A DNA stretch of 64,000 nt. Source: Kordia periserrulae (GTDB lineage Bacteria; Bacteroidota; Bacteroidia; Flavobacteriales; Flavobacteriaceae). Position numbers and translations under genes: made by a program. Shown in pieces: positions 19,567 through 29,124 of the stretch. The notes beneath the pieces are model-generated. The model had not been told where the DNA came from. It saw nothing but the letters and a program-made list of their open reading frames with translations, and did not search any database. Location: NCBI RefSeq assembly GCF_003054265.1, contig NZ_QBKT01000002.1, positions 581,662 to 645,661 on the forward strand. Direction: 5' to 3'. Within the stretch, counting starts at the first letter, position 1. The number at the start of each line of letters is the position of its first letter.

Positions 19567-22362
19567 ATGGAATCTATCAGTAATTCAGAACAAAAAGAGC
19601 AGAAAAAAGAAGCAACATTGCATCCAATATTGCAATGGTTTTATGATGTTATTGTAGCGTTCAACAAATTTCGCCGCTCTTCATTTTTAAGTATTATCAT
19701 ACTTATCATCATGTTACTGTTAGTGAAAGGATTGGATCAGGCATACACCTTATTGGTTGATATGATTGAAGATAAGAATTCCTATTCGTTGTTGCTGTGT
19801 TACACGATTATTTCAGTATTTGCCTTAGTTATTTCACACTATCCAATTTATATTTACTACGCAAAAGACATCAACGACAGTAAAGATGAAAACTTTTGGT
19901 ACATTCACAAACTATGGTTTTACAACATTTTTACATTTAGTAAAAAACCAATTGAAGCCAAACCTTCCCAAAAAGCAGCATATTCACAAGATTATAAAGC
20001 AAAGTTTTTTAGACATGCGCTGGGAATTTCCATCTTTAGTATATGGGCGTATTACATCTATAAATCGTACGAGCCCAAACTCTATTATGTGTACGAAGGT
20101 GTTTCTGGTATCATTATTTTTAATTGGATTATTTGCCTGATTCCGTACATTTTGCTCATTATTTTTCTTCGAAAGAAGCAAAAAACAGACAACTTCAACA
20201 GTGATTATAAAAAGCAAGAAGATACAAATGACAATGCTGCGGTTTATGATACATTTTACAAAAAAGGTGTTTTGTCATTTTACATGTTAATGCTGTTCTC
20301 AATCGTGTTATTGCTTTGGGCAGCTTTTCTCTCTGAATTCAATCTTACTTCGTATTATTTATTACAATTACTAACATTTTTACTTTCAGTAACTTACATA
20401 AGTTTTCGTTTGTTCCGCTCAAAGTTAGATGTGTATCTTGCCATTCCGTTTATTAAAAAAATTGCGTTTAGCTACAATTACGTGAGCTTTTTCTTTGTCA
20501 TAGCATTATTGCTCTTTGGAATGTTGGTGTATTGTAACATCGGCGTAGCGTATGGAAAACCATTGCCAAATGCTATGGCGGTATTGTTTGCCTATTTTTT
20601 CATATTCTATTACATCTTAACCTGTGCGTTAAAATCGTTATTCGTTATTCAAGCCATTAAAAGACAAAGTAACGCTTACGAAAAAGGAAAAATTACCAAA
20701 AAAGTCTATGAAGATTACTCAGGATTGACGCCAAAAGGAATCAATCGTTTGGTAAAACTAAAAGACCAAAAAAGCTTTGTAAAAGGCGGAAATGTCATCA
20801 CACTTATTGTATTAGGATTTATTCTTTTTTGCTCGTTAATCGCGGTCATTTCTCCAAAATGGAATGAAAGTTATGTGCATGAATTAGACACCGATAGTGT
20901 TCGTAGAGATGATAGCGTATTGCCTTTGAACAATTATATGGACTCGTTAAGAAAAAAAATAAAAAATAATAAAAAACCGCTAATTTTTGTTGCCTCTCAC
21001 GGTGGTGCTTTAAAAGCAAATATTTGGACGATGAAGTTACTCAATCATATTCAAGAAGAAACAGAAGGTGAATTCTTAGACCAAACAGCTTCGTTTTCAG
21101 GTGCTTCTGGCGGAATGATGGGATTGGGCATGTATTCGGTCTTATCTGGAAAATATAATAATAAAACTAAAAATAGATTTAAAAATATAGAAAACCGTAT
21201 CAATAAAGTTGCTTCAGAAAATTACGCATCCAGCGATGTATCGTATATGTTGGGTTGGGATTTTATCCGAAAAATGATACTGCTTCGAAAAGTCAGCAAA
21301 CACAAAGATAGAGCGTATTATTCCATGGTTACCTATCAAAACTTACTTGAAAAACGCGACACACGTATGTTAGATACAGTATCTTTTCAGGGATATTGGT
21401 ATGACAATATTTATAAGAAAAACGACTATTTTCCAGCAATTTTGGTCAATACCGCAAAAACCAACGGGAGAAGAGGTGTTTTTAGCTCCGTTCGTTATGA
21501 TGATGATGAAGATTTATTTTTAAATGCAGATAATTTAGCGCAATTACAACCTATTGTTGACGGCAAGCGTCCTGTAGTATCGTTTTATCAAGCGTTGTCG
21601 TGTACCAACCGTTTTCCTGGATTCAGTCCCGCAGCAAAAATTTCGGGTTATGGACATTATATTGACGCGGGCGCGATTGACAACAGTGGATTATTGACAA
21701 GTTTGGATTGGTACGACCGACTTAAAAACGGCGACAAACCAGTGATTATGCCAGAAACAAACGTCATTTTTGTGGAAATCATCAATGGAAAATCGAATTA
21801 TATCAAATATCTACTAAGAGCTTTTAAAGAAAAATATGATATTGACTTTTTAGAATTTGAAGAAGAAGAACAAGGAAATCTGTCAGCAGTCATCAGCGCA
21901 GGCGTGAATTTAGACAAAAATCCAGATTACTTTAGTGATTTGATACGACGTTTGGAAAAGCGAGGTAGAAAACCGCTAGAGGAAATTCAATTTCAAGAAG
22001 ATTCTATTTATAACGCCAATAAATTCAGTATCAGATACATTCCAATATATTTGCCTAGAGTCATCACGTTAGACGATGTGGAAAGTTTTGTAGGTGGAGA
22101 TGTTAAAGAGTTGATTATCAATTCAAAAGGAAAAGAAATTCATGCGAGAGACAGTCTCATTAAATTTCTAAAAGAGCGAAATAAAGAAATATACGACGAC
22201 ACTGAAAATATTTCCGAATCTGGCAATTGGGAGACTTACGAACCGACATTGGCGCGACATTTAAGCCCAAGTACCATTAAGTATTACGATAGAATTCTCA
22301 AAAATAACGACACAATTATTGAACGAATTCAAGAACTCAAAGATGAATTAAACAAAAAATAA
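19567..22362 (+). CDS. Multi-pass membrane protein with patatin-like phospholipase domain
   Basis: 931 residues. The N-terminal ~420 residues contain about nine hydrophobic segments (for example LSIIILIIMLLLVKGL, SLLLCYTIISVFALVI, SFFFVIALLLFGMLVYC). The C-terminal ~450 residues carry a patatin-like catalytic dyad: nucleophile elbow G-A-S514-G-G and D700 in the DAG motif (HYIDAGAIDNSG). The oxyanion region SHGGALKA lies near residue 477. Patatin-like proteins hydrolyse acyl ester bonds of lipids. Its position between the immunity gene and the eCIS ATPase suggests a link with the injection system, but it could be a passenger. The membrane-anchored layout is unlike the short secreted patatins. 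Confidence 0.75.
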   Translation: MESISNSEQKEQKKEATLHPILQWFYDVIVAFNKFRRSSFLSIIILIIMLLLVKGLDQAYTLLVDMIEDKNSYSLLLCYTIISVFALVISHYPIYIYYAKDINDSKDENFWYIHKLWFYNIFTFSKKPIEAKPSQKAAYSQDYKAKFFRHALGISIFSIWAYYIYKSYEPKLYYVYEGVSGIIIFNWIICLIPYILLIIFLRKKQKTDNFNSDYKKQEDTNDNAAVYDTFYKKGVLSFYMLMLFSIVLLLWAAFLSEFNLTSYYLLQLLTFLLSVTYISFRLFRSKLDVYLAIPFIKKIAFSYNYVSFFFVIALLLFGMLVYCNIGVAYGKPLPNAMAVLFAYFFIFYYILTCALKSLFVIQAIKRQSNAYEKGKITKKVYEDYSGLTPKGINRLVKLKDQKSFVKGGNVITLIVLGFILFCSLIAVISPKWNESYVHELDTDSVRRDDSVLPLNNYMDSLRKKIKNNKKPLIFVASHGGALKANIWTMKLLNHIQEETEGEFLDQTASFSGASGGMMGLGMYSVLSGKYNNKTKNRFKNIENRINKVASENYASSDVSYMLGWDFIRKMILLRKVSKHKDRAYYSMVTYQNLLEKRDTRMLDTVSFQGYWYDNIYKKNDYFPAILVNTAKTNGRRGVFSSVRYDDDEDLFLNADNLAQLQPIVDGKRPVVSFYQALSCTNRFPGFSPAAKISGYGHYIDAGAIDNSGLLTSLDWYDRLKNGDKPVIMPETNVIFVEIINGKSNYIKYLLRAFKEKYDIDFLEFEEEEQGNLSAVISAGVNLDKNPDYFSDLIRRLEKRGRKPLEEIQFQEDSIYNANKFSIRYIPIYLPRVITLDDVESFVGGDVKELIINSKGKEIHARDSLIKFLKERNKEIYDDTENISESGNWETYEPTLARHLSPSTIKYYDRILKNNDTIIERIQELKDELNKK

Positions 22363-22477
22363 AAAGGGGAAAAACACCCATAAAAAAAGGATTTCAACGG
22401 TTTCATAAATCCACAAGTATTCTTTTATTTATGCTGCTATAACGCGCAGCATCTGCGTGTATCATAATTTCAATATC

Positions 22478-23782
22478 ATGACTACAGAACTCATAGACTA
22501 TATAAAACAAGCGGTGCGATTTCGTTTGGCAGAAGTTTCAGGAAGCGACGAAACCATTGATTTCCCAACGTTTGACTTTGCCAATGACGATTCGGAATTT
22601 TCCAAATTTGTAACGGAAAACAACTTTCAAATCTATGAAATACTGATTTTGCTGCTTGCCATGTTGCCATACATTGCACCAGGTTTTTTAACCAGCATTC
22701 TCTCCGAATACTTTCCAGAAGGAAGTGATTTTCCTGAATTTGGAGGTGTAAAAGGCAAACAATATCGCGGTATTCTTCCAACGGGCGAAACGGCTATTTT
22801 TATTGTGGTTGGGACGAATTATAGAGCGCGAAATTTTATCATTTCTATTTTTAATGAAGAACATGCTTTTGCTAAAAAATCAATTTTACGCTTGAGTGAT
22901 GTGCCTGAAGGCGAACCGAAAATCAGCGGAACGTTATTGTTAGATTTTGAATACGTAGAACTATTTGTATACGGCTCAATTTCCAAGCCAAAACTCAGCC
23001 AAAATTTCCCAGCAGAATTGTTAGAAACGCAACTCGAATGGGACGATTTAGTACTGAATGAAAAAACACTCAAAGAAGTCAACAATGTGCTCGTTTGGAT
23101 GGAACACAACAATACGCTGCTCAACGATTTTAATATGGTTGACAAAATAAAACCAGGCTACAAAGTCATGTTTTTTGGTGCACCAGGCGTCGGAAAAACG
23201 CTCACTGCCAGTTTGATGGGAAAACACACAGGAAAAGACGTCTATCGCATCGATTTGTCATTAGTCATCTCAAAATATATTGGAGAAACCGAAAAAAATC
23301 TTTCCAATCTCTTTAACAAAGCCAAAAACAAAGACTGGATTCTCTTCTTTGACGAAGCAGACGCCATTTTTGGAAAACGTACAGGCGTTCGCGATGCGCA
23401 TGACAAATACGCCAACCAAGAAGTATCATACTTACTACAACGCATTGAATCGCATTCAGGATTGGTGATTTTAGCATCTAACTATCGCAGTAATATCGAC
23501 AAAGCATTTACGAGAAGATTTCAATCCATCATCGATTTTGAAAGTCCAGGAATTCCGGAGCGCTTAGAACTTTGGCAAAAATACATTCCAGAAGCGTTTA
23601 TGTCGGAAGAAATTAATCTTCAAGAACTTTCAGAAACCTATGAAGTTACAGGTGCAAACATTGTCAATATTGTGCAATATGCTTGTTTGCAAGTCTTAGC
23701 AGAAGGTGGCACGCAATTGACCAATGAAATTTTGGAGAATGCAATTCGTAGGGAATTTATCAAGGAAGGGAGAATGGTATAG
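22478..23782 (+). CDS. eCIS AAA+ ATPase (Pvc15-like)
   Basis: 434 residues from the ATG at 22478 (a GTG 21 bases earlier is possible but less likely). The C-terminal half is an AAA+ module: Walker A GAPGVGKT at residue 234, Walker B FFDEAD with D292/E293, then VSYLLQRIESHSGLVILASNYRSNIDKAFTRRFQ with sensor and arginine-finger residues. The N-terminal ~200 residues are the less conserved domain of PVC-type ATPases. In PVC/Afp systems this ATPase is conserved near the end of the locus and is thought to act in assembly or cargo loading. A small hairpin (ATGCTGC/GCAGCAT, 22431-22452) lies just upstream. Confidence 0.9.
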   Translation: MTTELIDYIKQAVRFRLAEVSGSDETIDFPTFDFANDDSEFSKFVTENNFQIYEILILLLAMLPYIAPGFLTSILSEYFPEGSDFPEFGGVKGKQYRGILPTGETAIFIVVGTNYRARNFIISIFNEEHAFAKKSILRLSDVPEGEPKISGTLLLDFEYVELFVYGSISKPKLSQNFPAELLETQLEWDDLVLNEKTLKEVNNVLVWMEHNNTLLNDFNMVDKIKPGYKVMFFGAPGVGKTLTASLMGKHTGKDVYRIDLSLVISKYIGETEKNLSNLFNKAKNKDWILFFDEADAIFGKRTGVRDAHDKYANQEVSYLLQRIESHSGLVILASNYRSNIDKAFTRRFQSIIDFESPGIPERLELWQKYIPEAFMSEEINLQELSETYEVTGANIVNIVQYACLQVLAEGGTQLTNEILENAIRREFIKEGRMV

Positions 23783-24145
23783 AAAACTAACTAAACTCTC
23801 AATAAAACTTCTAACGGAAGTTATTCAAATCAACATTAAAGTAGACGCAATTTCAACATATAACAGAGATTGTGTCTTTTTTATGCTTTTAATTTACTTC
23901 ACAAAACAAGACCAAAGAAATCGTAGATACTTTGTTCATTTTGGTCAATACGGTACAATCGCATAAAAAACTTGTTAGTAAGTTGAATATTATTCCGTTT
24001 CAGAGTTGGTGTCGTATGCGTTTCGGTGTGGGTTTGTGGAGATAGAACCTTAGAAATCATCACTCACAAAAAAATCACAACGCTTACAAAGTAATTTTTC
24101 ACTTTCAACAAACAAAAAGATAGTTTTATACAAAACTGTTTTAAA
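23783..24145. other. Intergenic region between eCIS ATPase and yifB
   Basis: No gene is supported in these 363 bases. Two weak inverted repeats are present: AACTTC/GAAGTT at 23806-23822 just after the ATPase gene, and GACCAAA/TTTGGTC at 23910-23946. Neither is followed by a T-run. The yifB promoter probably lies near the 3' end; TAGTTTTA about 26 bases before the start is one base from the Bacteroidota -7 consensus TANNTTTG, but I see no convincing -33 element. Confidence 0.4.
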
Positions 24146-25684
24146 ATGCTTAAAAAAGTTTATGGAAGTGCCGTTTTTGGAATTGAAGCTACCACAATCA
24201 CTGTGGAAGTGAATATGGTAAAAGGAATAGGTTATCACTTGGTAGGTTTGCCCGATAATGCCATTCGTGAAAGCAATTACCGAATTGCTTCTGCACTGCA
24301 AAATAACGGCTACAAAATTCCTGGAAAAAAAATCACCATTAATATGGCGCCTGCCGATTTACGAAAAGAAGGCAGCGCGTACGATTTAACCTTAGCGTTG
24401 GGAATTTTAGCAGCGTCCAATCAAATTCAGTCTGAAAATTTGGAAAACTATTTGATAATGGGCGAATTATCGCTAGACGGAAGCTTACAGCCCATTAATG
24501 GCGTGTTACCAATTGCAATTAAAGCGCGTGAAGAAGGGTTTAAAGGCTTTATTCTACCAGAACAAAACGCCAAAGAAGCCGCTGTCGTCAACAATTTGGA
24601 AGTCTATGGTGTACAAAACATTAAGCAAGTCATTAATTTCTTTGATGCTGGCGAACCCTTAGAACAAACGATTATTGACACACGCGCAGAATTCCTAAAA
24701 AACTTAGCCTTTCCCGAATTTGATTTCTCAGATGTAAAAGGGCAGGAAAGCATCAAACGCTGTATGGAAATTGCGGCGGCTGGCGGACATAACATCATTT
24801 TGATTGGACCACCAGGTTCGGGAAAAACGATGTTGGCAAAGCGCTTGCCATCTATTTTACCGCCACTAACGTTACACGAAGCTTTAGAAACAACTAAAAT
24901 TCATTCAGTGGTTGGAAATATTAAAGATAAATCAGGATTGATTTCCGAACGACCATTTCGAAATCCGCATCATACAATCTCCGACGTTGCTCTAGTGGGC
25001 GGAGGAAGCTATCCACAACCAGGAGAAATTTCGTTAGCACATAATGGTGTGTTGTTTCTGGATGAATTACCTGAGTTTAAACGTAGCGTCTTAGAAGTTA
25101 TGCGGCAACCGTTGGAAGATAGAGAAGTCACGATTTCGCGTGCACGATTCACCATTACCTATCCAAGTAGTTTTATGTTGGTGGCAAGTATGAATCCAAG
25201 TCCGAGTGGATTTTTCAATGATCCAAATTCGCCAATGGCAGCGTCTCCGATGGAAATGCAACGCTATATGGGCAAAATTTCTGGCCCTTTGTTAGACAGA
25301 ATTGACATTCACATAGAAGTGACACCAGTTCCTTTTGAGAAACTTTCAGAAGAACGCAAAGGCGAAACCAGTGCTGAAATTCGTCAACGCGTTATCAAAG
25401 CACGAGAAGTACAAACGAAACGTTTTCAAGATTCAGAAATTCTACATTACAATGCACAAATGAACACGAAGCAAATTCGGAAGTATTGCAAATTGGATGC
25501 TGAAGCCTTGAATTTACTCAAAAATGCCATGGAACGATTGAGTTTATCCGCAAGAGCATATGACAGAATTTTAAAAGTAGCAAGAACCATTGCCGATTTA
25601 GCTCAAGAAACAGATATTTCACCCAATCACATTGCAGAAGCTATTCAATATCGAAGTTTGGATAGAGAAGGTTGGTTGGGATAA
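24146..25684 (+). CDS. yifB: YifB/ComM-family Mg-chelatase-like AAA+ ATPase
   Basis: 512 residues, the normal length. The N-terminus ([24 protein letters not shown]... [12 protein letters not shown]) is the standard YifB/ComM Lon-protease-like domain. The ATPase module has Walker A GPPGSGKT at residue 221, then [19 protein letters not shown] and [11 protein letters not shown]. In Gram-negative bacteria ComM is a helicase acting in branch migration during transformation. The reading frame ends [13 protein letters not shown], and this exact ending is found a second time at 33024-33064, so the 3' end is an insertion boundary. The gene itself is intact. Confidence 0.95.
   Translation: MLKKVYGSAVFGIEATTITVEVNMVKGIGYHLVGLPDNAIRESNYRIASALQNNGYKIPGKKITINMAPADLRKEGSAYDLTLALGILAASNQIQSENLENYLIMGELSLDGSLQPINGVLPIAIKAREEGFKGFILPEQNAKEAAVVNNLEVYGVQNIKQVINFFDAGEPLEQTIIDTRAEFLKNLAFPEFDFSDVKGQESIKRCMEIAAAGGHNIILIGPPGSGKTMLAKRLPSILPPLTLHEALETTKIHSVVGNIKDKSGLISERPFRNPHHTISDVALVGGGSYPQPGEISLAHNGVLFLDELPEFKRSVLEVMRQPLEDREVTISRARFTITYPSSFMLVASMNPSPSGFFNDPNSPMAASPMEMQRYMGKISGPLLDRIDIHIEVTPVPFEKLSEERKGETSAEIRQRVIKAREVQTKRFQDSEILHYNAQMNTKQIRKYCKLDAEALNLLKNAMERLSLSARAYDRILKVARTIADLAQETDISPNHIAEAIQYRSLDREGWLG
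25643..25680 (+). repeat. Left copy of 38-bp direct repeat (yifB 3' end, att-like)
   Basis: The last 38 coding bases before the final codon position and stop of yifB, starting ATTCAATATCGAAG. They match 33024-33061 with a single difference (T versus C at position 9, a synonymous Tyr codon). The repeat lies exactly at the junction with the RiPP islet, as expected for a site-specific integration boundary that keeps the host gene intact. Confidence 0.85.
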
Positions 25685-25782
25685 TTAAAGAATACTTAGG
25701 GTATTTCCCTTCATAAATTTCAGTTTGGACTTTTGAAAATCGTTATTTTTTTTCGACCAATAGAAAGGAACTCACAATTGGA

Positions 25783-26145
25783 AATCCTAACGATAATAAA
25801 TATCAATTGAAGAATTGTTTGTTACTAGGCGACTTAGGCTACCTATCTGCTTAATATCAAATCAATTTGTTTGAGAGTCAAAATATTAGACTAGAAACAC
25901 CGAAGAGAAAGAATCAAAATGATTATAGAGAGCAACCTTATATTTTTAGAAAATCTAGAAAAAGAATCGAAACGCTATTCTCGCAATTGTGTGATCAATT
26001 CATGATAATAAGCAACTACGCTAAATCTTTCGATGGATTTAAAAACAGAGTTCTATCTAAAATTACTGCAATGACCGTTATTCAATGCATTAATAAATTT
26101 GAGTTTAACAGAAATATCAATAATCTAAAAATTAATATTACCTAA
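25783..26145 (+). pseudogene. IS982-family transposase remnant
   Basis: A C-terminal fragment of an IS982-type DDE transposase. Signature pieces in one frame are LLLGDLGYLSA, then after an in-frame TAA at 25852, RKSRKRIETLFSQLCDQFMI, NYAKSFDGFKNRVLSKITAMT and IQCINKF. About two thirds of the transposase and the IS left end are missing, so it is not functional. It lies just inside the left repeat of the islet and may be a trace of earlier insertion activity there. Confidence 0.85.
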
Positions 26146-26396
26146 ATGCACAACGGGTTATTTAACTAAATTACAATACTGAAGTCATTCTGTAACGAAT
26201 TTCATATATGGAAGATCTGTTTATAATGATTTTGTTCATACCTAACAAATCAAGTTTTGATAACATTTTAAAAGTTTTAAGTAGGTTAATTATGTCTAGT
26301 AAATAGGTTTTTACGCTTTTTTTTTGAAATAAAACCTTATAAAAAATACGGTAAAAACATAAGTGTGTTATATATAAAATTCTGATATTGAATTTA
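26146..26396 (+). promoter_or_regulatory. Upstream region of the RiPP operon
   Basis: A very A+T-rich 251-base gap between the IS remnant and the outer-membrane barrel gene. It should contain the operon promoter. I see no clean TTTG-N19-TANNTTTG promoter and no strong hairpin, so I mark only the region. Confidence 0.35.
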
Positions 26397-28772
26397 ATGA
26401 AAAACAAGCTAAACCTTATATTATTACTTTTAATTTTTCCGTTTGTTGTACATTCTCAAAAAAAAATATTTGGAGTTGTCAAAGATTCTTTGGGATTTGT
26501 AGAATTTGCCAATGTTGTGTTATATGATACTGATAAAAAAATCATTTCAGGAACAACAACTAATAAAAATGGAATATTTGAGCTGACCACATCAAAAGTC
26601 GATTGTGAGCTTATGATTTCATATATTGGGTATGTTTCTCTAACGAAAAAGGTTACTATTAAAGAAGATACCAATATAGGAGAGATTTTCATCTTCCGAG
26701 ATAAAGACCTAATAAAGCAAGTAGAAATTTTAGTAAGAAAACCACGAATTATACAAAAAGTAGATAGGATTGAATTCAACATAGAAAATTCAGTACTTAC
26801 AGACGGCAGTTTATGGAATGTCATAAGTAAATCTCCTGGTATTGTGACTTCAAATAATGGCGATATACAAATGTTCGGAAAAAACAATGTCTTAATTTAC
26901 ATTGATAACAAACCTATTCGATTAGGTGGTGAAGAATTGATGAACATGCTTGAAAGTATGCGTGCTAGCAATATAAGTAGTTTAGAAATTATAGATACGC
27001 CACCTTCTAATTATGATGCTCAGGGTGGAGGAGTTATTAACATAAAGACAAAACGTAAAAATGATCTTGGTATTAATGGAAGTATAAACTCTCAAGCTAA
27101 ATTTTCTATTTTCCCTAAATTTAATAATGGCTTTTCTCTTAATTATCTTAAAAGGAAAGTTGGAATTTATTCAACCTATAATTATGGATCAGGTACTAAT
27201 AATGGTAGAAAAGAAAGAGAAACTAATTATTTCCAACAAAGTGATTTGATTTCTATTTGGGATGAAAATACAAATATAAAATCCAGAGATAATACACATA
27301 ATTTCAGGTTGGTTATAGATTTAGCATTAACTAAAAGAAGTAGTCTTAGTTTTACCTCATATGGAAATATTCCTGATTCCGATAGAAGAACCATTACAAA
27401 TACAGATATTTTAAATGTATCCAATTCTTCAAACGATTTTTTAAATACATTAAATAATACACTGTCAACTTCAGAGAATATATCTAATAGTCTTTTTTAT
27501 GAATTCAAAATTGATAAAAGAGATCGTTTAAACATTGAGATTGAAAATACAAATTACAATTCTAAATCTAATGAAAAAGTCATAACAGATGGCTCTAACT
27601 TTTTCGCTACAGATGATTTCAGGTCAGATTCCAAACAAAAAATAAATATTACGTCAGCAAAAATCGATTATGTAAATATTATTAGTGCTTCTAAAATAGA
27701 AATGGGGATTAAAGCAGCTTTTACCGATTCAGAAAATAATCTTAATTACTTTAATATAAATGGTTCAGCGGAAACCTTTGACTCTTTAAGGAGTAATGAT
27801 TTCTTATATAGTGAAAACACTTATGCAGCATATTTTAGCTATGCCAGGAATTTTGAAAAAATTTCTATAAAGTTAGGACTACGTGGTGAATTTACTGAAA
27901 CCGAGGGAGATTCTAAAACATTGAATCAAGTCAATGAGTTTGATTATTTCAGGTTGTTTCCTACATTTTATATAACTTATAATTTAAGGAAAAGATCTTC
28001 TTTGCGGTTTGCCTATGGAAGAAGAATTTCTAGACCCAATTTTGGATTGTTAAATCCTTTTAGATTTTACTATAGTCCTTTTAGTTTTATTGAAGGAAAT
28101 CCATTTCTACAACCTTCATTTACTGACAATTTTAGCTTTACTTATTCCTACAGGGGAAAACATTTTTTTAAATACTATTTCAATTATACAGACAATCCTT
28201 TTACACAAATATCATTTCAAGATGGAGAAAATGAAACATATAGATATTTTGCGGTAAATCTAAATAATAACCTTTCCACTGGGTTATCAGTATTTTCAAA
28301 AATTGATATGAAAAAATGGTGGATTTTGAATTTGCAGTGGAATTCATATTACAAACGAAACAGTTTTATTTCACAACAAAATACAACAATCAACAATTCA
28401 AATTGGAATTTAGACATATTCATTACAAATAATTTCTATGTATCAGAGAAAACATCTTTAGAGTTGTTTACGAGATATTTATCCCCCAAAATACAAGGAG
28501 CTTTTGAATTAAAATCCAGACACGAAGTTTCATTTGGAGTTTCTCACAAAATTTTACAGAATCGTGCTAGATTATCGATTTACGTTGGAGATATTTTTAA
28601 TGGTTCAGATTTTAACTTGGAAACTAGATATGAAGATCAAGATCAAGTCTTTTTTGATGATAGAGAAAATCAATTTTTGAGATTTGGATTTTCGTATAGA
28701 TTCGGAAATTCTAAAAGAAATAAAGAATCTCAAAGAAGAGATGATATTCAAAATGAAAAAGAACGAATTTAA
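26397..28772 (+). CDS. TonB-receptor-like outer-membrane beta-barrel protein
   Basis: 791 residues from the ATG at 26397; a TTG nine bases earlier is disfavoured because the signal peptide begins at this Met (MKNKLNLILLLLIFPFVVHSQ). Next comes a carboxypeptidase-regulatory-like beta-sandwich (IFGVVKDSLGFVEFANVVLYD), then a plug-like region (SLWNVISKSPGIVTSNNG, NVLIYIDNKPIRLGG, DAQGGGVINIKTKRK), then a long barrel of the OMP_b-brl_3 type rich in aromatic strands (SLRFAYGRRISRPNFG). I see no TonB box. As first gene of the RiPP operon it could be the outer-membrane exit or an uptake receptor for the matured peptide. The C39 exporter further on lacks any other outer-membrane partner. Confidence 0.83.
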   Translation: MKNKLNLILLLLIFPFVVHSQKKIFGVVKDSLGFVEFANVVLYDTDKKIISGTTTNKNGIFELTTSKVDCELMISYIGYVSLTKKVTIKEDTNIGEIFIFRDKDLIKQVEILVRKPRIIQKVDRIEFNIENSVLTDGSLWNVISKSPGIVTSNNGDIQMFGKNNVLIYIDNKPIRLGGEELMNMLESMRASNISSLEIIDTPPSNYDAQGGGVINIKTKRKNDLGINGSINSQAKFSIFPKFNNGFSLNYLKRKVGIYSTYNYGSGTNNGRKERETNYFQQSDLISIWDENTNIKSRDNTHNFRLVIDLALTKRSSLSFTSYGNIPDSDRRTITNTDILNVSNSSNDFLNTLNNTLSTSENISNSLFYEFKIDKRDRLNIEIENTNYNSKSNEKVITDGSNFFATDDFRSDSKQKINITSAKIDYVNIISASKIEMGIKAAFTDSENNLNYFNINGSAETFDSLRSNDFLYSENTYAAYFSYARNFEKISIKLGLRGEFTETEGDSKTLNQVNEFDYFRLFPTFYITYNLRKRSSLRFAYGRRISRPNFGLLNPFRFYYSPFSFIEGNPFLQPSFTDNFSFTYSYRGKHFFKYYFNYTDNPFTQISFQDGENETYRYFAVNLNNNLSTGLSVFSKIDMKKWWILNLQWNSYYKRNSFISQQNTTINNSNWNLDIFITNNFYVSEKTSLELFTRYLSPKIQGAFELKSRHEVSFGVSHKILQNRARLSIYVGDIFNGSDFNLETRYEDQDQVFFDDRENQFLRFGFSYRFGNSKRNKESQRRDDIQNEKERI

Positions 28773-28866
28773 AAACATATACGATATAAATAACCTTTTG
28801 CAGAAGCATCTACCTGTGGGTGTCAAATCGCAGGACATTAATTAATCAACTTTAAATTTTTTTATT

Positions 28867-29055
28867 ATGAAAAACAAATTTAGACTAAAAATCAAAGATG
28901 AGTCTTTGGATTTGAATGCATTCAAAAATGATGCGATTCAAGATTTAAGTGGCTCTTTAAAAGGAGGAATTAGAGCTTGGGAAGAAGCTTGGGGAGAGTC
29001 TTGGGGAGAATCCTGGGCAGAGTCTATCAGACTACCAGTTAGATCAGACATCTAA
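28867..29055 (+). CDS. RiPP precursor peptide with GG leader site and four W-x-E repeats
   Basis: 62 residues. The leader (residues 1-34) is charged and helical and ends SGSLKGG, a double-glycine site with Leu at -4 as used by C39 peptidases. The 28-residue core contains four consecutive tetrads of the form [A/S]-W-x-E (AWEE, AWGE, SWGE, SWAE), putting Trp at residues 38, 42, 46 and 50, followed by the tail IRLPVRSDI. The gene is immediately followed by a radical SAM/SPASM enzyme and a C39 exporter, so a ribosomally made, post-translationally modified peptide is well supported. A plausible modification is a three-residue Trp-x-Glu cyclophane at each repeat; this is inferred from the maturase type. 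No Cys is present, which excludes lanthionine and sactipeptide chemistry. Confidence 0.87.
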   Translation: MKNKFRLKIKDESLDLNAFKNDAIQDLSGSLKGGIRAWEEAWGESWGESWAESIRLPVRSDI

Positions 29056-29072
29056 AGAAAATTAAATTAAAT

Positions 29073-29109
29073 GAGAGAAATCGTTTCTATTAGAGGGTCG
29101 ATTTCTCTC
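29073..29109 (+). promoter_or_regulatory. Perfect 11-bp stem-loop between precursor and maturase genes
   Basis: GAGAGAAATCG at 29073-29083 pairs perfectly with CGATTTCTCTC at 29099-29109 across a 15-base loop. It sits 17 bases after the precursor stop and 15 bases before the preferred maturase start at 29125. It is followed by TTAAAAATC and not a T-run, so I expect a leaky attenuator or an mRNA-processing/stabilising hairpin that lets precursor exceed enzyme. It also argues that the ATG at 29071, at the foot of the stem, is not the real start. Confidence 0.7.
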
Positions 29110-29124
29110 TTAAAAATCACTATC

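Noticed and set aside
22457..22477. GTG start for the eCIS ATPase
   Set aside because: It adds seven residues unlike the family; the ATG at 22478 gives a normal N-terminus.
25867..26145. An intact 92-residue gene after yifB
   Set aside because: It is the C-terminal end of an IS982 transposase; the matching upstream part is in the same frame but broken by TAA at 25852.
29071..29124. An 18-residue N-terminal extension of the radical SAM maturase
   Set aside because: The extension is coded by the 11-bp stem-loop, and related enzymes start just before the CNLNC motif; ATG 29125 fits better.
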